Of a stretch of DNA of 52,352 nt, positions 43,373-52,352 are shown piece by piece; position 1 is the stretch's first letter; the number at the start of each line of letters is the position of its first letter. This DNA comes from an uncultured Prevotella sp. (lineage in GTDB: Bacteria > Bacteroidota > Bacteroidia > Bacteroidales > Bacteroidaceae), in NCBI GenBank assembly GCA_900319905.1, contig ONQB01000022.1:1-52352 (forward strand), written 5' to 3'. The translations under genes and the position numbers were made by a program. The notes beneath the pieces are model-generated. The model ran no database searches. It was not told the origin of the DNA and saw only the letters and a program-made list of their open reading frames with translations.

Positions 43373-43885
43373 TTAACCGTTAAACACTTTGTTCATCTCG
43401 ATGCCGCGCTCTCCAGCTACCTGATAAGCGTCGCGCATCTGAGAGAGAGCGAGGACAGTAGCCTTTACGAGGTTGTGGGCATTGGAAGAGCCCTTGGACT
43501 TTGCAATCACGTCAGAGATGCCAGCGCTCTCAAGAACAGCACGCATAGCACCACCAGCCTTCAGACCGGTACCGGCAGCAGCAGGCTTGAGCAGCACATG
43601 GGCACCACCAAACTTGACTTCCATCTCGTGAGGCACTGTACCATTGAGCACAGGAACCTTGAAGAGATTCTTCTTAGCCGACTCAGTACCCTTGGAAATG
43701 GCGGCAGTAACCTCACCGGCCTTACCCAGGCCATAGCCAATCACGCCTTTGCCATCACCAACGACGACAATGGCAGCGAATGTAAAGGTACGACCACCCT
43801 TAGTAACCTTCGTCACACGGTTGATAGCAACCAGGCGGTCCTTCAATTCAGCGTCACTATTAACTCTTACTTTATTCATTGCCAT
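43373..43885 (-). CDS. rpsE: 30S ribosomal protein S5
   Basis: A 170-residue S5 with the [19 protein letters not shown]-type N-terminal domain (here [19 protein letters not shown]), the [17 protein letters not shown] loop and a C-terminal domain. It works in translational accuracy. A second ATG two codons on is possible. Confidence 0.98.
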   Translation of the reverse strand: MAMNKVRVNSDAELKDRLVAINRVTKVTKGGRTFTFAAIVVVGDGKGVIGYGLGKAGEVTAAISKGTESAKKNLFKVPVLNGTVPHEMEVKFGGAHVLLKPAAAGTGLKAGGAMRAVLESAGISDVIAKSKGSSNAHNLVKATVLALSQMRDAYQVAGERGIEMNKVFNG

Positions 43886-43891
43886 GTTCGT

Positions 43892-44236
43892 TTAGAAATT
43901 AAGTCCACCTTTACGGGCAGCGTCGGCCAGAGCCTGCACGCGGCCATGATAGAGATAGCCATTACGGTCGAAGACCACTGTCTCGATGCCGGCAGCCTTG
44001 GCCTTCTCAGCCACGAGCTCACCAACCTTCTCAGCCTGCTGGATCTTAGGCATTCTTTCGAGACCTAAGGAAGAAGCCGAAGCCAATGTCTTGCCCTCAA
44101 TGTCATTAATCACCTGAGCGTAGATTTGCTTGTTGGAGCGGAAAACGCTAAGACGAGGACGCTCAGCTGTTCCCTTGACGCTCTTGCGAATACGGAATTT
44201 TATCTTGATTCGTCTTTCTACTTTCTTTGTTGTCAT
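43892..44236 (-). CDS. rplR: 50S ribosomal protein L18
   Basis: A 114-residue L18 that binds 5S rRNA ([40 protein letters not shown]). Seven nt before rpsE. Confidence 0.97.
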   Translation of the reverse strand: MTTKKVERRIKIKFRIRKSVKGTAERPRLSVFRSNKQIYAQVINDIEGKTLASASSLGLERMPKIQQAEKVGELVAEKAKAAGIETVVFDRNGYLYHGRVQALADAARKGGLNF

Positions 44237-44260
44237 AATCGTAAATCTTTATTAAAAAAA

Positions 44261-44833
44261 TTACTTAGCGGCAGCTGTCTTACCAGACTTTCTGCGGATG
44301 ACCTCACCCTTGAACAGGATACCCTTACCCTTATAAGGCTCAGGCATACGGAAAGAACGAATTTTAGCGCAAATAAGACCGAGCAACTGCTTATCGGCAC
44401 TCTCAAGAATGATCAGAGGGTTCTGGTTTCTCTCAGACTTGGTCTCAACCTTCACCTCCTTAGGAAGCTGAAGGAAGATCGGGTGTGTGTAACCCAAAGA
44501 GAACTCAATGAGATTGCCCTGGTTGGAAACACGGTAACCTACACCGACAAGTTCCAATTCTTTCTTGTAACCCTCGCTGACACCGACAACCATATTGTTG
44601 ACCAATGAACGATAGAGGCCGTGGAAAGCCTGTTTCTGCTTTGGATCAACAGTACTGTTTTCATCAATTTCGAAAACGATCTCGTTGTCTTTCTGAGTGA
44701 ACTTAATAGAAGGATCAATCTTCTGAGAAAGCTCACCTTTGGGACCCTTGACAGTAACGACGTTTGATTTCTCGTCGAAGCTAACAGTCACTCCGGCAGG
44801 AATGCTAATTGGCAATTTACCTATTCTTGACAT
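44261..44833 (-). CDS. rplF: 50S ribosomal protein L6
   Basis: A 190-residue L6 with two similar domains and the C-terminal PEPYKGKGILFKGEVIRRKSGK. I start it at 44833 (MSRIGKLPI), the standard start, not at the upstream in-frame ATG at 44863, which overlaps rpsH. Confidence 0.97.
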   Translation of the reverse strand: MSRIGKLPISIPAGVTVSFDEKSNVVTVKGPKGELSQKIDPSIKFTQKDNEIVFEIDENSTVDPKQKQAFHGLYRSLVNNMVVGVSEGYKKELELVGVGYRVSNQGNLIEFSLGYTHPIFLQLPKEVKVETKSERNQNPLIILESADKQLLGLICAKIRSFRMPEPYKGKGILFKGEVIRRKSGKTAAAK

Positions 44834-44847
44834 ATCAAAACCTCCAA

Positions 44848-45243
44848 TTAATAGACGTAGCAAAGAATTTCACCACCGATCTTCAGCTCGGCAGCTTCTT
44901 TGTCAGTCATTACACCCTTGGACGTAGACAGAATGGCAATGCCCAGTCCGTTAATAACTCTCGGCATGTCCTTGTAACCCGTGTAACGGCGAAGACCGGG
45001 AGTGGACACACGCTTCAAACACTTAATAGCGTTTTGCTTGGTTTGGGGATCATACTTCAAGGCAACCTTGATAGAACCCTGAGGACCATCCTCGATGAAC
45101 TTGTAATTGAGGATGTAACCCTTCTCGAAGAGAATCTTGGTAATAGACTTCTTCATGTTAGACGCAGGAACCTCAACCACACGGTGATGAGCCATGATGG
45201 CGTTTCTGAGTCTTGTCAGATAATCTGCTATTGGATCTGTCAT
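44848..45243 (-). CDS. rpsH: 30S ribosomal protein S8
   Basis: A 131-residue S8 (MTDPIADYLTRLRNAIMAHH; STSKGVMTDKEAAELKIGGE), an assembly protein that binds 16S helix 21 and, in E. coli, represses the spc operon. Its gene starts after an unusually long 208-nt spacer that holds repeats and hairpins. Confidence 0.98.
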   Translation of the reverse strand: MTDPIADYLTRLRNAIMAHHRVVEVPASNMKKSITKILFEKGYILNYKFIEDGPQGSIKVALKYDPQTKQNAIKCLKRVSTPGLRRYTGYKDMPRVINGLGIAILSTSKGVMTDKEAAELKIGGEILCYVY

Positions 45244-45451
45244 AAAATATAAAAAGTTTAATTAATCGGGACTACCCCGACAATATTAAATATGAGTTTC
45301 TGAGTTTGTAAGTTGATGAGTTTATAAGTTGTAAGTTGCTAAGCTTAGAAGTTGTTGAGCTCTGAAGTTTGATAGTTCCGGGTCCCACGTCGGAACGATC
45401 AATCTCTATGAGCTTAAAAACTTAAAAACAAATCAACTTAGGAACTTAAAC
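45244..45451 (-). repeat. Repeat- and hairpin-rich spacer between rpsN and rpsH
   Basis: The 208-nt gap is far longer than any other in the spc part of the cluster. It contains many AAGTTG/AAGTTT-like short repeats at 45290-45370, a 6-bp stem with 10-nt loop (GTTCCG at 45375-45380 with CGGAAC at 45391-45396), and oppositely oriented AACTTA-like repeats at 45412-45450. So the two arms are roughly inverted around a central hairpin. Near rpsH a second hairpin (TCGGG/CCCGA, about 45266-45280) is followed on the minus strand by T-rich sequence. No coding frame was found. Confidence 0.75.
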
Positions 45452-45754
45452 TTACCAGCTTGCTTTCTTCACGCCGGGAATGAGACCCTGTGAAGCCATC
45501 TCACGGAACTGAATACGAGAGAGGCCGAACTGACGCATATATCCTCTTGGACGACCGGTGATCTTGCAACGGTTGTGCAGACGGATGGGGTCAGCATTCT
45601 TAGGAATAGCCTGCAGTTTGCGGGCAGCTTCATAAGCCTCAGCTGGATCTTCAGCGGTAGCGATGATCTTCTTCAAGGCAGCACGCTTCTCAGCATAATG
45701 TGCGATCAGCTTTGCACGCTTTACCTCGCGTGCCTTCATTGATTCTTTTGCCAT
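45452..45754 (-). CDS. rpsN: 30S ribosomal protein S14
   Basis: A 100-residue S14 of the zinc-free type: only one Cys and no CxxC pairs. Ends [20 protein letters not shown] then PGVKKASW. It lies 6 nt after rplE. Confidence 0.97.
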   Translation of the reverse strand: MAKESMKAREVKRAKLIAHYAEKRAALKKIIATAEDPAEAYEAARKLQAIPKNADPIRLHNRCKITGRPRGYMRQFGLSRIQFREMASQGLIPGVKKASW

Positions 45755-45760
45755 ATCTCA

Positions 45761-46315
45761 TTAATCGTTTTTAGCGTTTTTGAACGGAAGACCGAAAGCC
45801 TTCAGCAAAGCATAGCCCTCTTCATCGGTGGCAGCACTGGTAACGAAAGTGATGTTCATACCCTGGATGCGGTCCACCTGATCGATGTTGATCTCTGGGA
45901 AGATGATCTGCTCGTCAATACCCAGTGTGTAGTTGCCACGGCCGTCAAACTTGAAGTTGATACCCTTGAAGTCGCGGATACGGGGCAGTGCGATACGCAC
46001 CAGACGCTCGAGGAACTCGTACATGCGCTCACGGCGGAGGGTAACCATCACACCGATAGGCATTTTCTTACGAAGCTTGAAGTTGGCGATATCCTTTCTT
46101 GAATAGGTTGCCACGGCCTTCTGACCGGTGATGGCAGTCAGCTCGTTCACAGCTACGTCGATAATCTTCTTATCCTGAGTAGCACCACCAAGACCCTCAT
46201 TGATGACAATCTTCTCCAGCACAGGAATCTGCATGGCTGAAGTGTAGTTGAACTGCTTCTGCAGGGCAGGAGCAATCTCCTCCTTATACTTTTTCTTTAA
46301 CTGTGCTGTATCCAT
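45761..46315 (-). CDS. rplE: 50S ribosomal protein L5
   Basis: A 184-residue L5 that binds 5S rRNA and contacts P-site tRNA ([35 protein letters not shown]). Its start overlaps the rplX stop by 1 nt. Confidence 0.98.
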   Translation of the reverse strand: MDTAQLKKKYKEEIAPALQKQFNYTSAMQIPVLEKIVINEGLGGATQDKKIIDVAVNELTAITGQKAVATYSRKDIANFKLRKKMPIGVMVTLRRERMYEFLERLVRIALPRIRDFKGINFKFDGRGNYTLGIDEQIIFPEINIDQVDRIQGMNITFVTSAATDEEGYALLKAFGLPFKNAKND

Positions 46316-46632
46316 TACTTAATCTCCTCCCCTGACTTTTTAGCGATTCTGGTAACCTTCTTGCCCTCACGCTTGATAGCGATACGGGTAGCCTTGCCGC
46401 TCTTAGGATCGATAAGACTCAAATTAGAGATATGAATAGGAGCCTCCTGCTTCACGATGCCTCCCTGAGGATTCTTAGCTGAAGGCTTAGTGCTCTTGGA
46501 GACCATGTGTACTCCCTCAACGATGGCGCGGTTCTCATCAACCAACACCTTAAGCACCTTACCCGTCTTGCCCTTGTCGGCTCCGGCAATGACAATTACG
46601 GTATCGTCTTTCTTAATATGTAACTTACTCAT
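46315..46632 (-). CDS. rplX: 50S ribosomal protein L24
   Basis: A 105-residue L24 with a KOW motif ([20 protein letters not shown]). It starts large-subunit assembly near the exit tunnel. Confidence 0.97.
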   Translation of the reverse strand: MSKLHIKKDDTVIVIAGADKGKTGKVLKVLVDENRAIVEGVHMVSKSTKPSAKNPQGGIVKQEAPIHISNLSLIDPKSGKATRIAIKREGKKVTRIAKKSGEEIK

Positions 46633-46653
46633 TAGTTGAAATCAATTTATAAA

Positions 46654-47019
46654 TTAAAGAACCTCAGGAGCCAAAGACACGACCTTCATGTTGACACCAC
46701 GCAGCTCACGGGCAACAGGGCCGAAGATACGGCTGCCACGCAGCTCACCTGCATTGTTGAGCAACACGCAAGCATTGTCATCGAAACGAATGTAGGAGCC
46801 GTCGGGACGACGGATTTCCTTCTTAGTGCGAACGACCAAAGCCTTAGATACCGCACCCTTCTTCAGATCACTTGATGGGAGCACATTCTCGACAGCAACG
46901 ACGATGACGTCACCCACACTTGCATAACGACGGCCAGTACCACCCAGAACGCGGATGCACATTGCCTCACGGGCGCCGCTGTTATCACACACTGTAAGTT
47001 TTGTTAATGCCTGTATCAT
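46654..47019 (-). CDS. rplN: 50S ribosomal protein L14
   Basis: A 121-residue L14 ([20 protein letters not shown]), part of bridge B8 and the binding site of the silencing factor RsfS in other bacteria. It lies 2 nt after rpsQ. Confidence 0.98.
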   Translation of the reverse strand: MIQALTKLTVCDNSGAREAMCIRVLGGTGRRYASVGDVIVVAVENVLPSSDLKKGAVSKALVVRTKKEIRRPDGSYIRFDDNACVLLNNAGELRGSRIFGPVARELRGVNMKVVSLAPEVL

Positions 47020-47021
47020 AA

Positions 47022-47279
47022 TTACTTAGCCTTTTCAACGATTTGTACTAATCTCCATCTCTTAGTTTTAGACAGAGGACGAGTCTCCATGATTTGTACG
47101 GTATCACCTACGTGAGCCTCATTTTTCTCGTCATGAACATGGTACTTCTTTGTCTTCTGGACAAACTTACCATAGATGGGGTGCTTCTCCTTGAACTTAG
47201 ACGCAACAACGATGGTCTTGTCCATCTTGTCGCTCGTAACAACACCCTGTCTGACCTTTCTTAAATTTCTTGTTTCCAT
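47022..47279 (-). CDS. rpsQ: 30S ribosomal protein S17
   Basis: An 85-residue S17 ([20 protein letters not shown]; ends [15 protein letters not shown]). I use the ATG at 47279, which matches the known Bacteroidetes N-terminus. An ATG at 47291 that shares its first base with the rpmC stop (TAATG) would add four residues. Confidence 0.95.
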   Translation of the reverse strand: METRNLRKVRQGVVTSDKMDKTIVVASKFKEKHPIYGKFVQKTKKYHVHDEKNEAHVGDTVQIMETRPLSKTKRWRLVQIVEKAK

Positions 47280-47290
47280 CTGGGTAATCA

Positions 47291-47485
47291 TTATTTATTA
47301 AGTTCTCTTTCACGAAGCACTGTTTTCATACGTGCGATGTCGCGACGTGCCGCCTTAATCTGTGACGGATTCTCAAGTGGGGAGATCTGATGGTTGAGCT
47401 TCATCTGCTTGTAAGCTGCCTCAGCCTGGCCCAGCTTCTCGCGCAAGTCCTTGTCGGCGAGTTCTGTTATTTCTTTAATCTTCAT
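47291..47485 (-). CDS. rpmC: 50S ribosomal protein L29
   Basis: A 64-residue helical L29 ([20 protein letters not shown]) near the exit tunnel. It lies 2 nt after rplP. Confidence 0.97.
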   Translation of the reverse strand: MKIKEITELADKDLREKLGQAEAAYKQMKLNHQISPLENPSQIKAARRDIARMKTVLRERELNK

Positions 47486-47487
47486 AA

Positions 47488-47916
47488 TTAAGCGTTTTTA
47501 TCGTAGTCACGTCTTACAACGAACTTTGTCTTGACAGGCAGCTTCTGAGCTGCAAGGCGGAGAGCCTCCTTAGCGACGTCAAAGCTCACACCCTCTACTT
47601 CGAAGAGGATACGGCCCGGAGTCACAGGAGCTACCCATCCAGCGGGATCACCCTTACCTTTACCCATACGCACGTCAGCAGGCTTGCGGGTAATAGGCTT
47701 GTCGGGGAAGATACGAATCCATACCTGACCCTCACGGTTCATGTAGCGGTTGACGGCAACACGCGCTGCCTCAATCTGGCGGCTGTCGAGCCACTTGGCC
47801 TCAAGGGTCTTGATGCCGAATGAGCCGAAAGCCAGCTGTGTGCCTCTGTGGGCGTTGCCTTTATTGCCACGTCCGTCTTGAGGCCTTCTATATTTTACTC
47901 TTTTTGGCTGTAACAT
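47488..47916 (-). CDS. rplP: 50S ribosomal protein L16
   Basis: A 142-residue L16 ([40 protein letters not shown]) at the A-site side of the peptidyl-transferase centre. Confidence 0.98.
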   Translation of the reverse strand: MLQPKRVKYRRPQDGRGNKGNAHRGTQLAFGSFGIKTLEAKWLDSRQIEAARVAVNRYMNREGQVWIRIFPDKPITRKPADVRMGKGKGDPAGWVAPVTPGRILFEVEGVSFDVAKEALRLAAQKLPVKTKFVVRRDYDKNA

Positions 47917-47927
47917 TGTTGCTTCTT

Positions 47928-48656
47928 TTAACGATTATTGTTTCTTCTGCGGCCACCGCGGTTACGGCGCTCACCACCCTGACGAGGACCATTCTGACGA
48001 TCCTGAGAGAAGTTAGGAGCGAGCTCGCGCTTGCCATAGACCTCACCACGCATGATCCACACCTTGATACCGAGCAGACCAACCTTAGTCAAAGCCTCAG
48101 TCTGGCAGTAGTCGATGTCGGCACGGAACGTATGCAGAGGCGTACGACCTTCCTTGAACATTTCCTTACGTGCGATCTCAGCACCGTTCAGACGGCCGCT
48201 GATCTGCACCTTGATGCCCTCGGCACCTGCACGCATAGTGTTCTGTACGGCCATCTTAATGGCACGGCGGTAAGCCATGAGGTGCTCAATCTGACTGGCG
48301 ATGTTCTCGCCGACGATCTTTGCATCGAGCTCAGGGCGCTTCACCTCAAAGATGTTGATCTGAATGTCCTTCTTGTAGAGCTTCTTCAGTTCTTCCTTGA
48401 GTTTGTCTACATCCTGACCACCTTTGCCGATGACGATACCCGGACGGGCAGTGCAAATAGTGATGGTAACGAGCTTCAGTGTACGCTCGATGACGATGCG
48501 TGAAACCTGGGCCTTCTCAAGACGCTTTTCCAGATACTTGCGGATCTGCTGGTCCTCTACGAGATTGTCGCCGAAGTTCTTGCCACCGAACCAGTTGGAA
48601 TCCCAACCACGGATAATACCAAGACGGTTGCTAATTGGATTAACTTTCTGTCCCAT
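47928..48656 (-). CDS. rpsC: 30S ribosomal protein S3
   Basis: A 242-residue S3 with a KH domain ([20 protein letters not shown]) and a basic Arg/Asn-rich C-terminal tail. It lines the mRNA entry channel. Confidence 0.98.
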   Translation of the reverse strand: MGQKVNPISNRLGIIRGWDSNWFGGKNFGDNLVEDQQIRKYLEKRLEKAQVSRIVIERTLKLVTITICTARPGIVIGKGGQDVDKLKEELKKLYKKDIQINIFEVKRPELDAKIVGENIASQIEHLMAYRRAIKMAVQNTMRAGAEGIKVQISGRLNGAEIARKEMFKEGRTPLHTFRADIDYCQTEALTKVGLLGIKVWIMRGEVYGKRELAPNFSQDRQNGPRQGGERRNRGGRRRNNNR

Positions 48657-48661
48657 TCTAT

Positions 48662-49069
48662 TTATTCTTTATCGTCATTAGTTTTCGCATCGACAAACAG
48701 CGTTACGTGGTTGGAACGCTTACGGATCCTATAGCCACGACCCTGCGGTGCTGGTCTCATACGTTTCATGGTTACGCCTTCATCAACGAAGACTTTACTT
48801 ATAAAGAGTTCTCCCTCCTCAGCCTTACGCTCGTTCTTGGTTTCCCAGTTGGCGATAGCCGAACGAAGCAGCTTCTCCACGTCCTGTGCAGCGTGCTTCT
48901 TAGAGAACTTGAGTACTCCGAGTGCTCTGTTAACCTCCATGCCGCGGATCATGTCGACCACGTAGCGCATCTTACGAGGGGAAGAGGGCACGCCAACGAG
49001 CTTGGCGAAGTACTGATTCTTACGGGCTTCTTTTAATTTTTCAGCCGCAATATGTTTTCTTGCTCCCAT
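48662..49069 (-). CDS. rplV: 50S ribosomal protein L22
   Basis: A 135-residue L22 with the tunnel-lining loop ([20 protein letters not shown]). The N-terminus is slightly longer than in E. coli ([20 protein letters not shown]). Confidence 0.97.
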   Translation of the reverse strand: MGARKHIAAEKLKEARKNQYFAKLVGVPSSPRKMRYVVDMIRGMEVNRALGVLKFSKKHAAQDVEKLLRSAIANWETKNERKAEEGELFISKVFVDEGVTMKRMRPAPQGRGYRIRKRSNHVTLFVDAKTNDDKE

Positions 49070-49101
49070 TATTGTTTTACTTGATTAAATGGTTGTCCCG
49101 C

Positions 49102-49371
49102 TTACTTCTTGTTGTTGCCGCTGTGGCCGCCGAAGCGACGAGTGAGGGCGAACTCACCGAGACGGTGTCCTACCATGTTCTCGGTAATGTAAACAGGGAT
49201 AAATTTATTACCGTTATGAACTGCAACAGTGTGACCCACGAAGTCGGGTGAAATCATTGATGCTCTGGCCCATGTCTTGACAACGCTCTTCTTGCCGCTC
49301 TCGTTCATGGCAAGGATTTTCTTCTCGAGCTTGACGTTAATGTAAGGACCTTTTTTAAGTGAACGACTCAT
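49102..49371 (-). CDS. rpsS: 30S ribosomal protein S19
   Basis: An 89-residue S19 ([39 protein letters not shown]) in the head of the small subunit. Confidence 0.98.
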   Translation of the reverse strand: MSRSLKKGPYINVKLEKKILAMNESGKKSVVKTWARASMISPDFVGHTVAVHNGNKFIPVYITENMVGHRLGEFALTRRFGGHSGNNKK

Positions 49372-49394
49372 AATCTACTCTGATTTACTTAAGT

Positions 49395-50197
49395 TTACTT
49401 CTTGTTAGCTCTCTCAATAATGTACTTGTTGGAAAGCTTCTTCGGTGCACGAGTCTTAAGACCCTTAGCGTACAAGCCCTTACGAGAGCGTGGATGTCCA
49501 CCACTCTGACGGCCTTCACCACCACCCATCGGGTGATCAACAGGGTTCATAACGACACCACGGTTGTGAGGACGACGGCCGAGCCAGCGTGAGCGGCCAG
49601 CCTTACCCGACTGCTCAAGAGCATGATCGGAGTTGCCTACGCTGCCAACGGTAGCTCTGCATGCAGAGAGAATCTTACGAGTCTCACCTGAAGGGAGCTT
49701 GATGACGCAGTAGTCACCCTCACGGGAAGTAAGCTGAGCGAAATTACCAGCCGAACGAACGAGCAGAGCACCCTGACCAGGACGCAACTCAATGTTGTGA
49801 ATCACGGTACCGACAGGAATGTTGGCCAAAGGCAGGCTGTTACCGATCTCAGGTGCTGCCTCAGCACCGGACATCAACTTAGCGCCCACCTGCAGTCCGT
49901 TAGGAGCAATAATGTAACGTTTCTCACCATCTGCATAGAAGAGAAGAGCGATGCGGGCCGAGCGGTTAGGATCGTACTCAATCGTCTTCACCACAGCTGG
50001 AACACCATCTTTCTCTCGCTTGAAGTCAATAAAACGGAACTTCTTCTTATGGCCACCGCCGATGTAGCGCATGGTCATCTTACCGGTGTTGTTTCGACCA
50101 CCGGTAGAACGCTTACCGTAAACGAGAGACTTCTCTGGCACGGATGCAGTATGTGTCTTTGACCCGGAGTTACCGGGCTGAATTTACGTACTGCCAT
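49395..50197 (-). CDS. rplB: 50S ribosomal protein L2, frame broken by an apparent 25-nt deletion
   Basis: The true start is the ATG at 50197, which gives [15 protein letters not shown]. After that codon the frame shifts, and the rest of L2 ([18 protein letters not shown] onward to the stop at 49395) is read in another frame. Comparison with the L2 consensus (QRH, then about nine residues of the KIIGTFEEI type, then TASVPEK) shows about 25 nt missing at 50150-50153. Restoring them gives 275 residues, the family length. L2 is essential for peptidyl transfer, so a sequencing or assembly error is more likely than a real null. A GTG start at 50141 would lose the N-terminal RNA-binding part. Confidence 0.85.
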
Positions 50198-50204
50198 TTT
50201 TTAT

Positions 50205-50498
50205 TTAGATATTGCTGTAAAAATCAATTGTCTCGCCCTCTTTCAAGGTCACGTACACCTTCTTGTAGGCATTCTTCTGACCGCGGATCAAGCCAGCCTT
50301 GGTGTAGCGGCTGGAACGCTTGCCTGCATAGCGGGCTGTGTTCACATCCACGACATTGACCTTGTAAAGACTCTCAACTTCTTTCTTAATCTGGAGTTTG
50401 TCAGCGTCAGGACGTACAATAAACCCGTAGCGATTAGGGTTCTTCTCTGTAATCTTGGTCTGCTTCTCAGTAACCAAGGGCTTAATGATAATTGCCAT
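50205..50498 (-). CDS. rplW: 50S ribosomal protein L23
   Basis: A 97-residue L23 (MAIIIKPLVTEKQTKITEKN; TRYAGKRSSRYTKAG-type segment), the docking site for trigger factor and SRP at the tunnel exit. It is 20 nt after rplD. Confidence 0.97.
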   Translation of the reverse strand: MAIIIKPLVTEKQTKITEKNPNRYGFIVRPDADKLQIKKEVESLYKVNVVDVNTARYAGKRSSRYTKAGLIRGQKNAYKKVYVTLKEGETIDFYSNI

Positions 50499-50518
50499 AG
50501 TTCGTATTCTCCTCCAAA

Positions 50519-51148
50519 TTATTTGTTCAAAATGCTGTCGATAGTCTTCAGAGAGCTCTCTGCTACCACGAGCACATCAGCGTTCAAAATCTTGTACGTA
50601 TTGATGTTGTTGGCGCTCATGATCTCAGCCTTCTGCAGGTTGCGAGCGGACAAATATACATTTTTATCCACATCTGGCAAAACTACGAGTGCCTTCTTGC
50701 CGTCGACTTTAAGATTTTTAGTGATATTTACGAAATCTTTAGTCTTGGGAGCATCCATCTTGAAGTCTTCCACAACGATAATCTCGTTGTCCTTGGCCTT
50801 ATAAGAAAGAGCTGACTTACGAGCAAGAACCTTTACTTTTTTGTTGAGCTTAAAGCCGTAATCGCGAGGCTTAGGACCGAACACACGGCCACCGCCAACG
50901 AGCACAGGTGAGTTGATATCACCACGACGTGCGCCGCCGCCACCTTTCTGACGACCGAGCTTACGTGTAGAACCGTTATGCTCGCTTCTCTCCTTCGACT
51001 TTGCGGTACCCTGACGCTGATTGGCCAGATACTGCTTTACATCGAGGTAGATGACGTGGTCGTTGGGCTCAATACCAAAGATAGCATCATTCAGAGTGAC
51101 CTTTCTTCCGGTCTCCTGACCATTGATATTTAAAACGCTAACTTCCAT
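50519..51148 (-). CDS. rplD: 50S ribosomal protein L4
   Basis: A 209-residue L4 ([40 protein letters not shown]) whose loop lines the exit tunnel. In E. coli, free L4 represses the S10 operon through its leader; the rplC leader here holds a hairpin that could serve such control. It overlaps the rplC stop by 1 nt. Confidence 0.98.
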   Translation of the reverse strand: MEVSVLNINGQETGRKVTLNDAIFGIEPNDHVIYLDVKQYLANQRQGTAKSKERSEHNGSTRKLGRQKGGGGARRGDINSPVLVGGGRVFGPKPRDYGFKLNKKVKVLARKSALSYKAKDNEIIVVEDFKMDAPKTKDFVNITKNLKVDGKKALVVLPDVDKNVYLSARNLQKAEIMSANNINTYKILNADVLVVAESSLKTIDSILNK

Positions 51149-51762
51149 TACTTCTCAATTAAAACAGTTGAACCTTTGCATCCGGCAAACGAACCCTTCA
51201 CAATGAGGAGGTTCTGCTCCGGAATAACCTTTAACACGCGGAGGTTCTGAGTAGTCACTCTGTCACCTCCCATTTGGCCGCCCATGCGCATGCCCTTGAA
51301 CACCTTTGCAGGGTAAGAGCAGGCACCGATAGAACCCGGCTTGCGCAGACGGTCGTCCTGACCGTGAGTAGCCTGGCCTACGCCGCCAAAACCATGACGC
51401 TTCACAACGCCCTGGAAACCTTTACCTTTCGAAGTACCGATCACGTCAACGAACTCAGCGTCCTTCAGCACGTCCACCGTAATGGTGTCGCCGAGGTTAT
51501 ATTCCTCGTCAAACTTGAACTCGGCCAAGTGCTTCTTCGGTGTTGTACCTGCCTTCTTGAAAATTCCGGTCATAGGCTTGTTGGTTCTCTTTTCCTTAGC
51601 CTCGCCGAAACCGAGCTGATAGGCCTTGTAGCCATCCTTCTCGACAGTCTTGACTTGAGTAACAACACAGGGACCAGCTTCGATAACAGTGCACGGTACA
51701 TTCTTACCGTCGGCACTGAATACGGATGTCATTCCGACTTTTCTTCCAATCAATCCTGGCAT
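51148..51762 (-). CDS. rplC: 50S ribosomal protein L3
   Basis: A 204-residue L3 ([40 protein letters not shown]). It starts large-subunit assembly. It is the first gene of the cluster in the window; rpsJ, its usual neighbour, is absent, and a consensus promoter with a leader of about 170 nt lies upstream. Confidence 0.98.
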   Translation of the reverse strand: MPGLIGRKVGMTSVFSADGKNVPCTVIEAGPCVVTQVKTVEKDGYKAYQLGFGEAKEKRTNKPMTGIFKKAGTTPKKHLAEFKFDEEYNLGDTITVDVLKDAEFVDVIGTSKGKGFQGVVKRHGFGGVGQATHGQDDRLRKPGSIGACSYPAKVFKGMRMGGQMGGDRVTTQNLRVLKVIPEQNLLIVKGSFAGCKGSTVLIEK

Positions 51763-51803
51763 TTCAGTCTTAATTTTTAATTATTGAAAATGTTATTTTT
51801 GTT

Positions 51804-51850
51804 CTTTTTAAGTGCTGCACCAACTCATGCACACAAACACACTTAAAAAG
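51804..51850 (-). promoter_or_regulatory. Leader hairpin upstream of rplC
   Basis: A perfect 11-bp stem (CTTTTTAAGTG at 51804-51814 with CACTTAAAAAG at 51840-51850) and a 25-nt loop lie in the rplC mRNA leader, 42 nt before the ATG. It could be an autoregulatory or attenuation structure. This is inferred from position. Confidence 0.5.
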
Positions 51851-51941
51851 CAGGACTTTCTTCTTCCCAATTGAAGGCCAAGTCGCTATTTTTCAGTGTA
51901 TTGTTAGCATAGCAAGCCAGCGCAATACTAATTTGCGGGTG

Positions 51942-51973
51942 CAAAGGTACAACTTTATTATAACACCAGCAAG
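51942..51973 (-). promoter_or_regulatory. Predicted promoter of the ribosomal cluster
   Basis: CTTG (51970-51973), a 20-nt spacer and TACCTTTG (51942-51949) on the minus strand fit the Bacteroidetes consensus, about 180 nt before rplC. Confidence 0.72.
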
Positions 51974-52143
51974 CGCCACCTCCTTCAAAGATGTTTATTT
52001 ATAGATATTTAACAGTAACACTGCGACCTATCGCTATAATCATTAATTTTGCACGAAATTATAAGAGAAAACTAAACTTGAATGGGACAGCACCTCTTTC
52101 CGACGCAGTGATGTGGTGCCTTCTCGGGAAAGCTCATGTGAAT

Positions 52144-52182
52144 CTCAAAGCCCCTGATACATGCTGCGTCAGGGGCTTTGAG
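52144..52182. terminator. Strong 14-bp hairpin near the right edge
   Basis: A perfect 14-bp stem (52144-52157 with 52169-52182) and an 11-nt loop. It could terminate the minus-strand frame that ends at 52228, or be part of a plus-strand RNA that starts near the TAATTTTG box at 52044-52051. No long T-run follows. Confidence 0.55.
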
Positions 52183-52227
52183 GTCTCTCATACTATCTTT
52201 ACTTCTGTTGGAGATGACGGTCGCTCC

Positions 52228-52352
52228 TTACTCCTGATCGGCATGATCAGTGCTCTGCCTTTCCTTGACCCTTTCCAACTTCCTCTGCCTGACTACAAGG
52301 GGAACTTGCTCAACAAAGACATTACTGGTACTGAGTCCAAGTGCTTTGGGCG
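52228..52352 (-). CDS. Possible 3' end of an unidentified gene
   Basis: A minus-strand frame open from the window edge to a TAA at 52228 reads about 40 residues (PKALGLSTSNVFVEQVPLVV, then a basic stretch, ending in DHADQE). The composition looks coding and a terminator-like hairpin follows 46 nt later. I do not recognise it. It is not S10 or EF-G. The opposite strand is also open here, so the call is weak. Confidence 0.3.
   Translation of the reverse strand, partial: PKALGLSTSNVFVEQVPLVVRQRKLERVKERQSTDHADQE

Noticed and set aside
52108-52352. A plus-strand frame of about 81 codons open to the right edge
   Set aside because: It reads through the 14-bp hairpin, has no ribosome-binding site, and the minus-strand frame there looks more natural.

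Overview
The window looks like a chromosomal segment of a Prevotella-type Bacteroidales bacterium. The reasons are: many intergenic regions carry the Bacteroidetes -7 promoter box TAnnTTTG, often with TTTG about 19-21 nt upstream; the ribosomal cluster has the Bacteroidetes gene order and zinc-free S14 and L36; there is a TonB-dependent B12 locus with a BtuG-like propeller; and several secreted proteins end in the short C-terminal module common in Prevotella. No rRNA, tRNA, CRISPR array or complete insertion sequence was seen.

Layout. 1-3561: class II fructose-bisphosphate aldolase, a FucP-type sugar permease and an AqpZ-type water channel. 3649-12581: a conserved Bacteroidetes MoxR cluster (SpoIIM-like, multipass membrane protein, DUF4129-like, DUF4350-like, MoxR ATPase, DUF58, membrane-anchored MutS-like ATPase), with a divergent RDD membrane protein. 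12628-13301: a PIN-domain toxin and small antitoxin. 13447-16410: a receiver-domain/PEP-synthase-like fusion with a 22-bp palindromic tandem array behind its promoter. 16687-21856: a riboswitch-controlled B12 acquisition operon (TonB receptor, BtuG-like propeller, DUF4465-like surface protein). 21933-22157: a 20-unit 9-bp tandem repeat. 22235-24186: glutamate dehydrogenase and an RlpA-like protein. 24321-30541: secreted carbohydrate-active proteins (a NodB-type deacetylase-like protein and a three-domain esterase), a glycine-zipper lipoprotein and a thioesterase. 30593-35268: a 2-oxoacid:ferredoxin oxidoreductase operon with an acyl-CoA ligase and a 59-codon TPR gene. 35433-36769: a LytS/LytTR two-component pair. 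37047-51762: the S10-spc-alpha ribosomal cluster, from rplQ back to rplC, all on the minus strand.

How it fits together. The ribosomal cluster reads rplC-rplD-rplW-rplB-rpsS-rplV-rpsC-rplP-rpmC-rpsQ-rplN-rplX-rplE-rpsN-rpsH-rplF-rplR-rpsE-rpmD-rplO-secY-map-infA-rpmJ-rpsM-rpsK-rpsD-rpoA-rplQ. It begins at its own consensus promoter and long leader; rpsJ is not beside rplC. The rplB reading frame is broken by what looks like a 25-nt deletion, best explained as a sequence or assembly error in an essential gene. The B12 operon should be switched off by cobalamin. The oxidoreductase and ligase genes suggest fermentation of branched-chain or other 2-oxoacids through acyl-CoA.

The most interesting items are the receiver/PEP-synthase fusion, the B12 surface proteins that lack lipobox cysteines and carry a shared C-terminal module, the two tandem-repeat arrays, the repeat-rich insert between rpsN and rpsH, and a possible structured RNA near the right edge.
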